Shown: positions 9,055 to 18,047, numbered from the stretch's first letter. The stretch is DNA of 35,184 bases from Bacteroidota bacterium (GCA_027621505.1 JAQCBK010000015.1:1-35184); one strand, 5' to 3'. Program-made: numbers and translations. The notes: generated by a model not told the origin, from the sequence alone.

Positions 9055-9771
9055 TTATCCCAATTGGTAAAACAACATCGTCACCGCCATGACCAGCATA
9101 ATTATATTTTCGATGAGCGTTGCTTCAGTCATGGGCAAATTTAAAGCAGTCCCCAAACAGGCACAATTGATCTTTTTTTTATCAAAAAGAGTATAAATAA
9201 CCCCGATGGTAGTGATGGATAAGATCACAATGGTGGCAATAAAAACAAAGGTTAACTGCCAACGGAGTAATAACATCAAAGCCAAAAGGGTCTCAATAAA
9301 AGGGTAAGCCTTACCATAAAAAGCGCTTCTTTTAGCCAATGGATCGTATTGTGCAAAAGCAGAGGGAAACCCCTTATAATCTAAAAATTTAAAAAAACTG
9401 AAAACTATAAAAAATAGCCCCATAAAATCGATCATAAAGTTGGAGACCCTAAAAGTGTTTTTTTGGAGCAGAACGGCACCGGCAATCAGGTAAACAAAAA
9501 TCAAAAAAAGTGGGAATAGTTGTTTTAATTTAGAGGCGGACTCCAGAGAGGAGGTATCTTCATACTTCGACTCAAGGGATGGTATGTATTTGGGGGGTAA
9601 AACTTTCAAAAGTTTTTTCATTGTCAATGTTTTTGACACCTCCAACTCTACATTTCCATTGGCCAAATTTATTTTAAGGTCTTCTACCTCATCCAAATGG
9701 ATCAATTTTTCCGTCACCGAGGAGACACAAGCTTCACAGGTCATCCCCGTAATTTTTATATTTTGTTTCAT
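9055..9771 (-). CDS. HMA-MauE fusion membrane protein
   Basis: The 238-residue product joins a cytoplasmic-type HMA domain (residues 1-60, metal site C12-x-x-C15 in GMTCEACVSSV) to a four-helix membrane domain (about 86-235) of the MauE/DoxX-like class, linked by a short polar stretch. The helices lie roughly at 86-103, 113-130, 157-195 and 218-236. A loop between the last two carries C203-A-C205 (KKINCACLGT), a place where MauE-like proteins often hold redox or metal cysteines. It is the first gene of the four-gene metal operon. Likely roles are metal sensing, transfer or thiol maintenance at the inner membrane; the sequence does not choose between them. A TACCTTTG box on the minus strand (9885-9878) may be its promoter. 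Confidence 0.85.
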   Translation of the reverse strand: MKQNIKITGMTCEACVSSVTEKLIHLDEVEDLKINLANGNVELEVSKTLTMKKLLKVLPPKYIPSLESKYEDTSSLESASKLKQLFPLFLIFVYLIAGAVLLQKNTFRVSNFMIDFMGLFFIVFSFFKFLDYKGFPSAFAQYDPLAKRSAFYGKAYPFIETLLALMLLLRWQLTFVFIATIVILSITTIGVIYTLFDKKKINCACLGTALNLPMTEATLIENIIMLVMAVTMLFYQLG

Positions 9772-9877
9772 TGTTGAAAAGTGGGCTTTTTTTGGTTAAT
9801 TAAACGCCAGAAATAGAGGCGAAATTAGATTTTTCCCTAGGAGGTTTTTAATATTTTTGTGCTGTTGAGTCAATGTA

Positions 9878-9885
9878 CAAAGGTA
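9878..9885 (-). promoter_or_regulatory. Candidate -7 element of the metal operon
   Basis: The minus strand reads TACCTTTG here, an exact match to the Bacteroidota -7 consensus TAnnTTTG, about 107 bases before the start of the HMA-MauE gene. No well-spaced TTG -33 box is visible, so the call rests on the -7 element alone. The 181-base gap between this operon and purH holds both divergent promoters; I find no clear one for purH. Confidence 0.35.
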
Positions 9886-9952
9886 CTCCAAATCCATCAA
9901 CGAAGACCTAAAAAAACAGAGACCCTAAAAATTCATCGAATAAGAATAATAA

Positions 9953-11476
9953 ATGAGTAAAAAACAAATTTCATCTGCTCTGATTTCTGTTTATGACAAG
10001 GCAGGATTGGCACCCATCATTCATCAATTAAATTCATTGGGGGTTACTTTCTACTCTACCGGTGGGACCGAAAACTTTATTCGTGATTTAGGCTGTGATG
10101 TGGTTGCAGTTGAAGACGTTACGGGATACCCTTCAATTTTGGGAGGGCGTGTAAAAACATTGCATCCCAAGGTTTTTGGGGGAATTTTAAACCGACAGGA
10201 AGTGGAAGCAGACCAAAAGGCACTGCAGGATTTTGAAATCCCCCAAATTGATTTGGTAATCGTGGATTTATATCCTTTCGAAGAAACGGTTGCTGCAGGG
10301 GGCAGTGAACAAGAAATTGTGGAAAAAATTGATATCGGAGGGATTGCGCTGATTCGAGCGGCAGCAAAAAACTTTAAGGATACATTCTGTGTATCAGATA
10401 AAAATGATTACGAAGATTTTCTTCAAATTTTGATCGAAACTGAAGGTGCACCCAATTTGGAACAGAGAAAACGGTATTCGGTTAAGGGATTTCAAACCTC
10501 ATCTCACTATGACTCCGCTATTTTCAATCATTTTAATCAGGAGGAAGAAGTATTAAAGCTGAGTATCCAAGATTCCAAAACCCTACGCTATGGTGAAAAC
10601 CCGCATCAGCAAGGTCAATTTTTCGGTCCATTATCCGACCTTTTAGAGCAAATTCATGGGAAAGAAATTTCCTACAATAACCTTTTAGATATAGATGCAG
10701 CAGTCAACCTTATGCTTGAATTCTATGAAGGACAACCCAGTTTCGCAATTCTCAAACACAATAATGCTTGTGGCTTTGCTACCCGTTCTAAACTTAAAGA
10801 AGCCTATCTAGATGCGCTTGCTGGAGATCCTGTATCGGCTTTTGGGGGGGTATTGATCAGCAATAAAACCATTGACTTGGATACGGCCACAGAAATACAC
10901 AGCTTGTTTTGTGAAGTGGTGATTGCTCCCCATTATGAAGAGGACGCTCTTGAACTTTTGAAAGGGAAAAAGAACAGAATATTATTGGTTCAAAAAGACA
11001 CCCTGCTTCCCCCTTCCACCTACAGAAGCTGTCTCAACGGCATACTGGTGCAAGACAGAGATTCAAAAACAGACATTGCCGAAGAACTCGAATTGATCAC
11101 AACCAAAAAACCTACCGCACAGGAGATTGAGGATTTAATATTTGCCTCTAAAATCTGTAAACACACCAAATCGAATACCATTGTTTTGGCAAAAAATGGT
11201 CAATTGCTGGCCTCGGGAACGGGACAAACGTCGAGAGTAGATGCACTCAACCACGCCATTGAAAAAGCAAAACACTTTGATTTTGACCTGAATGGTGCTG
11301 TAATGGCCAGTGATGCCTTTTTCCCATTCCCTGATTGTGTTGAGATCGCTCACAAAGCTGGCGTCAAAACTGTTCTCCAACCTGGAGGGTCGATTAAAGA
11401 TCAACTTTCCATCGATTATTGCAATGAAAACGAAATGTCAATGGTCTTTACAGGAACACGTCATTTTAAACATTAA
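9953..11476 (+). CDS. purH: PurH, AICAR transformylase / IMP cyclohydrolase
   Basis: The 507-residue bifunctional enzyme carries out the last two steps of purine synthesis: formyl transfer from 10-formyl-THF to AICAR and ring closure to IMP. The N-terminal MGS-like cyclohydrolase domain (about 1-150) shows ALISVYDKAGL, FYSTGGT and GGRVKTLHPKVFGGIL. The transformylase domain (about 190-507) shows LRYGENPHQ, the catalytic Lys-His in AILKHNNACGFA, and DAFFPFPD near the end, with the family terminus FTGTRHFKH. Length and both active centres are complete. It stands upstream of mreB with a 37-base gap on the same strand; a possible separate mreB promoter lies in that gap. Confidence 0.97.
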   Translation: MSKKQISSALISVYDKAGLAPIIHQLNSLGVTFYSTGGTENFIRDLGCDVVAVEDVTGYPSILGGRVKTLHPKVFGGILNRQEVEADQKALQDFEIPQIDLVIVDLYPFEETVAAGGSEQEIVEKIDIGGIALIRAAAKNFKDTFCVSDKNDYEDFLQILIETEGAPNLEQRKRYSVKGFQTSSHYDSAIFNHFNQEEEVLKLSIQDSKTLRYGENPHQQGQFFGPLSDLLEQIHGKEISYNNLLDIDAAVNLMLEFYEGQPSFAILKHNNACGFATRSKLKEAYLDALAGDPVSAFGGVLISNKTIDLDTATEIHSLFCEVVIAPHYEEDALELLKGKKNRILLVQKDTLLPPSTYRSCLNGILVQDRDSKTDIAEELELITTKKPTAQEIEDLIFASKICKHTKSNTIVLAKNGQLLASGTGQTSRVDALNHAIEKAKHFDFDLNGAVMASDAFFPFPDCVEIAHKAGVKTVLQPGGSIKDQLSIDYCNENEMSMVFTGTRHFKH

Positions 11477-11513
11477 TTTTCATACCTTTAGGCAAGCATA
11501 AATGTGACTTCAT

Positions 11514-12533
11514 ATGGCTTTCTTTATTGAAGAAATTGCAATAGATTTAGGAACTGCAAATACATTGATCATCCATAATGACAAAGTTGTTGTAGACAGT
11601 CCTTCCATAGTTGCCATCGACAGAACTACCAATAAAATCATTGCCATTGGAGACGAAGCCAGTATGATGCATGGAAAGACCCATGAAAACATTAAGACCA
11701 TTCGACCCCTTAAGGATGGAGTTATTGCAGATTTCAATGCCTCCGAGCAAATGATCAATACCTTGATCAAAAGCATCCCTACCCTGAAAAGAAGGTTTTT
11801 CACCCCCTCCCTAAGGATGGTGATTTGTATCCCTTCTGGTATTACTGAGGTTGAAATGAGAGCCGTAAAAGAATCTGCAGAGCGTGTTAATGGAAAAGAA
11901 GTTTATTTGATCCACGAGCCAATGGCTGCTGCTATCGGAATCGGGATAGACATCATGCAACCCAAAGGAAATATGATTGTCGATATTGGAGGTGGGACAA
12001 CTGAGATTGCAGTTATAGCCTTAGCGGGAATAGTATGTAACAAGTCTGTCAAGATTGCAGGAGATGTTTTTACCAATGACATTGTGAATTACATGAGAAG
12101 TAAACACAACCTATATGTTGGGGAACGTACCGCAGAGAAGATAAAAATCATGGTCGGTTCTGTGATAGAAGACCTTGAAAACCCGCCCGATGACATGTCC
12201 GTTCAAGGTCGAGACTTGGTTACTGGTAAACCTATGCAAGCCGTCATTACCTATGGTGAAATTTCAAAGGCTTTGGATAAATCCATCATTAGAATTGAAG
12301 AAGCCATCATGGAGGCCTTGTCTCAAACTCCTCCTGAGTTGGCCGCAGACATATACAATACAGGAATATATTTGGCAGGCGGTGGAGCGCTTTTGCGAGG
12401 CTTGGATATTAGGCTCTCAAGGAAGACCGATTTACCAGTATACATTGCCGAGGATCCACTTCAAGCCGTGGTACGCGGAACAGGAATTACTTTAAAAAAC
12501 ATCGAGCGATACAAAACCGTTTTGATCAAATAA
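11514..12533 (+). CDS. mreB: MreB, rod-shape-determining actin homologue
   Basis: The 339-residue product is MreB, which forms ATP-dependent filaments under the inner membrane and steers the wall-elongation machinery. The actin-fold phosphate loops are present: IDLGTANTLI at the start (phosphate 1), VDIGGGTTEIAVI (phosphate 2), and TGIYLAGGGALLRGL (adenosine motif), as well as IHEPMAAAIGIG. The N-terminal MAFFIEEIA is a short membrane-binding-type leader. Length is normal. It starts the mreBCD-mrdA-rodA cluster, with mreC 6 bases downstream. A TACCTTTA box at 11483-11490, just after the purH stop, may serve as a promoter -7 element. Confidence 0.97.
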   Translation: MAFFIEEIAIDLGTANTLIIHNDKVVVDSPSIVAIDRTTNKIIAIGDEASMMHGKTHENIKTIRPLKDGVIADFNASEQMINTLIKSIPTLKRRFFTPSLRMVICIPSGITEVEMRAVKESAERVNGKEVYLIHEPMAAAIGIGIDIMQPKGNMIVDIGGGTTEIAVIALAGIVCNKSVKIAGDVFTNDIVNYMRSKHNLYVGERTAEKIKIMVGSVIEDLENPPDDMSVQGRDLVTGKPMQAVITYGEISKALDKSIIRIEEAIMEALSQTPPELAADIYNTGIYLAGGGALLRGLDIRLSRKTDLPVYIAEDPLQAVVRGTGITLKNIERYKTVLIK

Positions 12534-12539
12534 TGAGTT

Positions 12540-13352
12540 ATGCGGCAGCTCATCAATGCCCTAATTAAGTACAAAAACAGCTTTATTTATTTGGGATTAT
12601 TGATCCTTTCACTTCTTTTTTTAAATCGAAGGAGTTTTTATCACCAGTCTGTATTTAGTAATGCCTCTTTGGCCGTTTCAAGTAGTTTTAACCTCTTAAG
12701 AAATAATTTTTCGAATTACTTTAAATTGAGTGAAAACAACGAAAAACTTGCTGCTGAAAATGAAAAACTCAAAGCACTGGAATTAGCTCAATTCATTGAC
12801 AAAAGAGAAAAAAGCAATTCAATTGATCAATTTGATTATGAAGTGTTTTCAGCAAGAATTATAAAAAACAGTTACAGTCTTGCAAGAAATTACTTGATTA
12901 TTGACAAAGGCTATAAAGACAGCATAAAAGTTGAAATGGGAGTGATAGCCAGTGATGGCGTTATAGGTATCGTGAATCAGGTTACTGCTAATTTCTCAAG
13001 TGTTCTCTCCATTTTACATAGAGATCTGAAAATCAATGCAGGATTCAAAAAAAACGGGGCCTATGGCTCTCTTTCTTGGGATGGCACCCATCCTAAGAGA
13101 ATGAAGCTTAATGATATTTCTACATTGAATCCAGTCTCAATTGGAGATACCATTACCACCAAAGGCATGTCTGATTATTTCCCATTTGGGATCCCCTTAG
13201 GAATCGTGATCAATTTTGAAAAACCTGAATTAGAGGGTTATTACAATATTGATGTTGAACTGTTTAGTAATCTCACCCAGAAAGAGTATGTATATGTGGT
13301 GAAGAACAGGAATATCAATCAACTCAAACAACTCGAAAATGAATCACAATAA
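12540..13352 (+). CDS. mreC: MreC, rod-shape-determining protein
   Basis: The 270-residue product fits MreC, a bitopic inner-membrane protein whose periplasmic part activates PBP2. It has a cytoplasmic start, one membrane helix at about 13-28, a coiled coil at about 55-85 (LSENNEKLAAENEKLKALEL) and the double beta-barrel domain to about 260 (NYLIIDKGYKDSI, GVIASDGVIGIV, ILHRDLKINAGFKKNGAYGSLSWDG). It lies 6 bases after mreB and its last 14 bases overlap mreD, so the genes are certainly co-transcribed. Confidence 0.94.
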   Translation: MRQLINALIKYKNSFIYLGLLILSLLFLNRRSFYHQSVFSNASLAVSSSFNLLRNNFSNYFKLSENNEKLAAENEKLKALELAQFIDKREKSNSIDQFDYEVFSARIIKNSYSLARNYLIIDKGYKDSIKVEMGVIASDGVIGIVNQVTANFSSVLSILHRDLKINAGFKKNGAYGSLSWDGTHPKRMKLNDISTLNPVSIGDTITTKGMSDYFPFGIPLGIVINFEKPELEGYYNIDVELFSNLTQKEYVYVVKNRNINQLKQLENESQ

Positions 13353-13845
13353 TTTAACTTCTATCATTCAATTTTTGTTGTTGTTGTTGCTTCAAGCATT
13401 TGTTTTCGATAACATCAACTTTCTGGGGTTCATTAACCCCAATTTTTATATTCTTTTTATCATAATTTACCGGTTGAATAGTAATCCAACCTTATTGATC
13501 ATTTTAGGTTTTACCTTAGGATTATTTTTGGATTTATTAACCCAAGGATCAGGAGCACATACCATTTCAACATTGACATTGGCCTATTTGAGACCTTTTA
13601 TTATACGATTTTCTTTTGGTGTTAATTATGACATTCCCATGGGAATGATTAAAGGGAGTCCTGCTTCTCAGAGATTACTTTATCTCATATTGATGGTTGT
13701 GATTCATCATTTGGTGCTGTATTCAGTTGTTTATTTTAGTTTCGACAATGCTCTAGTCATACTAAAAAACACAATTATTACATCTTTTTTTACCTTTATT
13801 ATGGTTTATCTCACCATGGGCATATTGATCAATAAAAATGATTAG
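13339..13845 (+). CDS. mreD: MreD, rod-shape-determining membrane protein
   Basis: This 168-residue, very hydrophobic protein has five or six predicted membrane helices, as expected of MreD, which links MreC to the elongation complex. The family is weakly conserved; the segment GFTLGLFLDLLTQGSGAHT matches its characteristic G-x-x-x-D-x-x-x-G-x-G-x-H pattern. The gene overlaps mreC by 14 bases at its start and mrdA by 8 bases at its end. Sequence similarity alone would be thin support; the position between mreC and the PBP2 gene makes the identification sound. Confidence 0.9.
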   Translation: MNHNNLTSIIQFLLLLLLQAFVFDNINFLGFINPNFYILFIIIYRLNSNPTLLIILGFTLGLFLDLLTQGSGAHTISTLTLAYLRPFIIRFSFGVNYDIPMGMIKGSPASQRLLYLILMVVIHHLVLYSVVYFSFDNALVILKNTIITSFFTFIMVYLTMGILINKND

Positions 13846-15703
13846 ACGTTTTTTTTTACCAGCGGTTACCATACTAACCGCTTTTATTTTCACATTAAGG
13901 CTTGTCAGTTTACAGCTGATCAATTCCTCCTATAAATTACTTTCTGATGGCAATGCAGTAGTTGAATATTCCATTTACCCAGAGCGTGGTTATATCTTCG
14001 ACAGAAATTATAAACTTTTAGCATCAAACCAACCGGTTTATGATTTGATGGCTATTCCAGAAAACATCGTTCCTTTTGATACTTTGGAACTCTCCAAGTC
14101 GTTGGGGATTTCAAAATCAGAACTGTCAAAAAAAATAAATTTAGCTGAGTCCTATTCTGTAAAATTACCCTCTGTGATAGTCGGACAAATTTCAAAGGAA
14201 GACAATGCTTCTATTCAAGAGAAAATATGGAAATACAGAGGATTTTTTCTTCAAAAAAACTCGGTAAGAAGCTATCCAGTTCCTGTTGCGTCAAATGTTT
14301 TAGGCTATGTGAGTGAGGTCAATAAGGATGATATGAAAAAAGAGGATTACTACCTTTTGGGGGAATTGATCGGCAGGCAGGGGATAGAAGAATACTATGA
14401 AGGACTACTTCGAGGAACCAAAGGCAAAAAATTCTATCAAAAAGATAGATTTAATCGAATTATCGGCCCTTATGAAAGTGGAAAATTCGACATAGAATCA
14501 AAAGGAGCTAAAAACCTAATACTCACCATTGACAGAGAACTTCAGGAATACGGAGAGCGTTTGTTTCAGAACAAAAGAGGCGGAATAGTAGCGATTGAAC
14601 CCAAAACTGGAGAAGTACTTTCTTTGATCTCTGCCCCCAGTTATGACCCCAACCTACTGGTGGGGAGAAAACGGTCAGAAAACTACCGAAAATTGGCTTT
14701 AGACACCTTGTCAAAGCCACTATTTGATAGAGGCCTGCAAGCTCAATATGCTCCTGGATCACCTTTTAAAACATTGAACGCACTCATTGCACTACAAGAA
14801 GGTGTGATCCAGCCCAAAACTGCTTACCTATGCAATAATGGTCACTATTATGCAAGAGGTGCGTTTATGGAGTGTCATTGCGCTATTGGAACGAACAACA
14901 ATCTACTCTCTGGTATTTACAAATCCTGTAATACCTACTTTGCCAAAGTCTATAGAAAGATAATAGATGAAGCCGGCTCTACGGTTGAAGAAGGAATGAA
15001 CATTTGGAATGGACACTTGAAAAGCTTTGGTTTAGGTAATTATTTGGGATACGATTTACCTGTGGGTAAAAAAGGATTTATCCCTGATTCAGGTTATTAT
15101 GACTTTTGGTACAAAAAGGGTGGCTGGAAATCTGCCACAGTTGTATCAAATGCTATTGGTCAAGGCGAACTATTAACCACCCCAATCCAAATGGCTAATT
15201 TTACAGCAGCTATAGCCAACAGAGGGTATTTCATTCAACCGCATTTCCTAAAATCGGTCAGTGAAGGACCCTTTGACAAGGTTTATGAAAAAAAGATGAC
15301 ATCGATTGACTCCATCCATTTTGAGACGGTTATTGATGGAATGCATCTAGTGGTTGAGCAAGGGACTGCAAGGGTAGCCAAAATCAAAGGAATTGAGGTG
15401 TGTGGAAAAACGGGTACCGTTGAAAATTTCATGAAAATTGATGGGGTAAAGACCGCCCTAACCGACCACTCTATTTTCATTGCATTTGCCCCTAAAGATG
15501 ACCCTAAAATCGCACTGGCTGTATATGTTGAAAATGGTTACTGGGGTGCTCGGTGGGCCGCTCCAATTGCCAGTCTAATGATTGAAAAATACCTCAACGG
15601 ACAAGTCACTAGAAAATGGTTGGAAGATCGAATGATGAATGGAAGCCTTTTGGCAGAATACGATAAACCTTACTCAGGAAAACCCTTCGAGATCAATGAG
15701 TAA
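13838..15703 (+). CDS. mrdA: PBP2, elongation-specific peptidoglycan transpeptidase
   Basis: The 621-residue class B penicillin-binding protein cross-links peptidoglycan during rod elongation, in a complex with RodA. After one N-terminal membrane helix (about 5-25) come the pedestal region (YPERGYIFDRN) and the transpeptidase domain. The active site is complete: Ser308-x-x-Lys311 (PGSPFK), Ser363-x-Asn365 (KSCNTYF) and the Lys524-Thr-Gly triad (CGKTGTVEN). The residues CNNG and ECHC after the active serine resemble the zinc-binding segment known from PBP2 proteins. It overlaps mreD by 8 bases and rodA by 8 bases. PGSPFK in place of the common PGSTFK is a tolerated variant. Confidence 0.96.
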   Translation: MIRRFFLPAVTILTAFIFTLRLVSLQLINSSYKLLSDGNAVVEYSIYPERGYIFDRNYKLLASNQPVYDLMAIPENIVPFDTLELSKSLGISKSELSKKINLAESYSVKLPSVIVGQISKEDNASIQEKIWKYRGFFLQKNSVRSYPVPVASNVLGYVSEVNKDDMKKEDYYLLGELIGRQGIEEYYEGLLRGTKGKKFYQKDRFNRIIGPYESGKFDIESKGAKNLILTIDRELQEYGERLFQNKRGGIVAIEPKTGEVLSLISAPSYDPNLLVGRKRSENYRKLALDTLSKPLFDRGLQAQYAPGSPFKTLNALIALQEGVIQPKTAYLCNNGHYYARGAFMECHCAIGTNNNLLSGIYKSCNTYFAKVYRKIIDEAGSTVEEGMNIWNGHLKSFGLGNYLGYDLPVGKKGFIPDSGYYDFWYKKGGWKSATVVSNAIGQGELLTTPIQMANFTAAIANRGYFIQPHFLKSVSEGPFDKVYEKKMTSIDSIHFETVIDGMHLVVEQGTARVAKIKGIEVCGKTGTVENFMKIDGVKTALTDHSIFIAFAPKDDPKIALAVYVENGYWGARWAAPIASLMIEKYLNGQVTRKWLEDRMMNGSLLAEYDKPYSGKPFEINE

Positions 15704-16955
15704 AAGCATTATATACCGATTGGACTGGAGGCTTTTATTTGCATACTTAGCTCTGGTTTCCTTTGGAATTGCCAATGTTTATTCAGCCACTTTTAATGAA
15801 TCGATCCAAGGTATTTTTGATATCGGTCAACCAGTAGGGAAGCAAGTTTTTTTTTTAGTTTTTAGCCTATTTGTCGGTGGTGTAATTCTATTTTTAAACA
15901 GTAAGTTCTTTGAACAATTTGCAACCCTAGGTTACTTTGTATGCATGCTATTCTTGTTGGGTCTTTTTGTTTTTGGTAAGACCGTTTCAGGGGCCACTTC
16001 TTGGTACAATATTGCTGGGCTTAGCTTTCAACCTTCCGAGCTGGCGAAGATGGCTACTGCATTGATGATAGCAAAGGTTTTAAGTGAATTTCAATCTGAT
16101 CTAAAAAAACCTAAGACATTATTTAAAATCGGTGGTTATCTGTTTTTACCATTTTTAATGATCGTCTTTCAACCCGATCCTGGATCTGCTTTGGTTTTTG
16201 GAGCCTTCTTTTTTCCGCTGTTCAGAGAGGGTTTAAACTTTTCTTACTTGGTCATTTTCCTTTCCATTTTGACCTTATTTTTCATTACCCTTCTATTTCC
16301 TTTAGGGGTGGTAATTGGCCTGATTATGTTGCTGATATTTTTAATTTATTTGATTTTAAAGAAACTCGACCCCAAAATAAAACTTTTGCCATTTATCCTA
16401 TCGCTGTTTGTATCAATCGGATTTTCACTATCGGTCAACTATATCTTCAATAATATTTTTGAACAGCGACATAGAGACAGGATTAATGTGATTTTGGGAA
16501 AAGAAATTGACACCCAAGGGCTTGGATATAACATCAACCAATCAAAAATTGCAATAGGCTCAGGAGGACTTAAGGGAAAAGGGTTTCTCGAGGGGACGCA
16601 AACCAAGGGGGGCTTTGTACCTGAACAGCATACCGACTACATTTTTAGCACCATTGGAGAGGAATGGGGTTTTATGGGTGGTTTTTTTATAATTTTTCTT
16701 TTTTGTTTTTTGATTTTTAGAATTATTTACCAAGCCGAAAAACAAGTCAATAAATTTAGAAGGATATATTCCTATGGTGTGGCAGGTTTAATTTTTACTC
16801 ATTTTTTTGTCAATATCGGCATGTCATTAGGAATGGTTCCTACCATAGGGATCCCTTTGCCCTTTATAAGCTACGGAGGGTCTTGCATTCTGGCATTTAG
16901 TATCATGATATTCATTCATTTGAATTTCGATGCCAACAGGTTGAATGATTGGTAA
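15696..16955 (+). CDS. rodA: RodA, SEDS peptidoglycan polymerase
   Basis: The product (419 residues from this start) is the SEDS glycosyltransferase that polymerises lipid II for wall elongation together with PBP2. About ten membrane helices are visible, with the family marks GATSWYNIAGLSFQPSELAK, QPDPGSALVF, the extracellular PEQHTDYIFSTIGEEWGF loop that holds the presumed catalytic aspartate, and PLPFISYGGSC near the end. The frame is open further upstream to an ATG at 15639, but that would add residues with no family match inside mrdA; the ATG at 15696 gives MSKSIIYRLDWRLL, a normal RodA start, and an ATGAGTAA overlap with the mrdA stop. It ends only 2 bases from the stop of the convergent permease gene. 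Confidence 0.95.
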   Translation: MSKSIIYRLDWRLLFAYLALVSFGIANVYSATFNESIQGIFDIGQPVGKQVFFLVFSLFVGGVILFLNSKFFEQFATLGYFVCMLFLLGLFVFGKTVSGATSWYNIAGLSFQPSELAKMATALMIAKVLSEFQSDLKKPKTLFKIGGYLFLPFLMIVFQPDPGSALVFGAFFFPLFREGLNFSYLVIFLSILTLFFITLLFPLGVVIGLIMLLIFLIYLILKKLDPKIKLLPFILSLFVSIGFSLSVNYIFNNIFEQRHRDRINVILGKEIDTQGLGYNINQSKIAIGSGGLKGKGFLEGTQTKGGFVPEQHTDYIFSTIGEEWGFMGGFFIIFLFCFLIFRIIYQAEKQVNKFRRIYSYGVAGLIFTHFFVNIGMSLGMVPTIGIPLPFISYGGSCILAFSIMIFIHLNFDANRLNDW

Positions 16956-16957
16956 GG

Positions 16958-18037
16958 TCAGTTCCTTACGTCCAAAAGATCCCTCAAACTGTTTCCCAAA
17001 GTCATAAAAGCCAGAACCAAACTCATAATGGCCAAGCCGGGTAATAAAGTCAAGTAAGGCTTACCCAATAGCAGATACCTAAAATGATCTTTGACCATTC
17101 CTCCCCAACTGGGTATGGGAGGCTGAGCACCAATTCCAAGAAAGCTCAATCCACTTTCGATCAAAATTGCACCGGCAAAATTTGCAGCTGAAATCACAAT
17201 CAAGGGAGGGATCAATAATGGTAAAATATGGTAAAAAATAATTCTTAATTGACCATATCCTAAAGTTTTGGCAGCTTGAATGAATGTTTTTTCCTTTAGG
17301 CCAATCACTTGCCCTCTTACTAGCCTGGCCACCTCAACCCACATGGTGAGACCTACGGCAATAAAAACTTGCCAAAAGCCACGTCCAAGAGCTAATGTGA
17401 TGGCAATCACCATAAGAAGAGTGGGAATAGACCAAAAAACATTGATCAACCAAACGATTGCTTTGTCTAAATAACCTCCATAAAAACCAGATAAAGCTCC
17501 TAAAATGACCCCTATCAAAAGGGAGATGAATACCGCTACAAAGCCTATGGATAGAGAAATTCGGGAACCTACAATCAATCGACTCAATAAATCACGACCA
17601 TACTTGTCTGTACCCAAAATAAATGTTCTTTCCTCCAAATGTTGCGCTCTAAAAATGGATTCTGAAAATGGCGATTGAAACCGAGAAGCAGGGATAAACT
17701 CATAAAAATCATTGGGAGATCCGTAAGGCTGAATATCGACCCCATCTGATCGAATTTTAAAATTTTGAATGGGAATCTCTTGAATGTTATTGATCACTCC
17801 CTTAAAAAAGGATTTGTCAGCTGTCTCATTATTTTTAGCTTCTAGTAGGAGCATGTCAACGCTAAACCCTGGAGGCTTGGAATGAATTGACAAATGCATC
17901 TGATTGGCATTGGTGGTTTTGTCTGGGGCAATTTGATAGGCAAAGATGGCAACAACTATAAGCACCATTACATATAGGATACTAATAAGCCCCCAAACGT
18001 CTTTCAAAAATTTTTTAAAGAAATTTCTTCCCTTCAA
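16958..18037 (-). CDS. ABC transporter permease, Dpp/Opp type
   Basis: The 359-residue product is an inner-membrane permease of the DppC/OppC class (BPD_transp_1 domain), which moves peptides or nickel chelates. Family marks are FILGTDKYGRDLLSRLIVGSRISL at the domain start, the ATPase-contacting EAA loop (QAAKTLGYGQLRIIFYHILPLL), GLSFLGIGAQPPIPSWGGM and a final LGNSLRDLLD. An N-terminal helix (about 13-33) is followed by roughly 100 periplasmic residues before the permease core, longer than in ordinary DppC. No partner permease, ATPase or binding protein is encoded in the window, so the rest of the transporter must lie elsewhere. It follows the protease gene by 10 bases and likely shares its transcript. 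Confidence 0.9.
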   Translation of the reverse strand: MKGRNFFKKFLKDVWGLISILYVMVLIVVAIFAYQIAPDKTTNANQMHLSIHSKPPGFSVDMLLLEAKNNETADKSFFKGVINNIQEIPIQNFKIRSDGVDIQPYGSPNDFYEFIPASRFQSPFSESIFRAQHLEERTFILGTDKYGRDLLSRLIVGSRISLSIGFVAVFISLLIGVILGALSGFYGGYLDKAIVWLINVFWSIPTLLMVIAITLALGRGFWQVFIAVGLTMWVEVARLVRGQVIGLKEKTFIQAAKTLGYGQLRIIFYHILPLLIPPLIVISAANFAGAILIESGLSFLGIGAQPPIPSWGGMVKDHFRYLLLGKPYLTLLPGLAIMSLVLAFMTLGNSLRDLLDVRN

Positions 18038-18047
18038 AATAATTGGA

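Noticed and set aside
9884-9952. A housekeeping promoter for purH.
   Set aside because: No TAnnTTTG with a suitable upstream TTG is found on the plus strand; the clear box in this gap (9878-9885) faces the metal operon.
15639-15695. An upstream ATG that would lengthen RodA by 19 residues.
   Set aside because: The extra residues lie inside mrdA and are polar with no family likeness; the ATG at 15696 gives a normal RodA N-terminus and an ATGAGTAA overlap.
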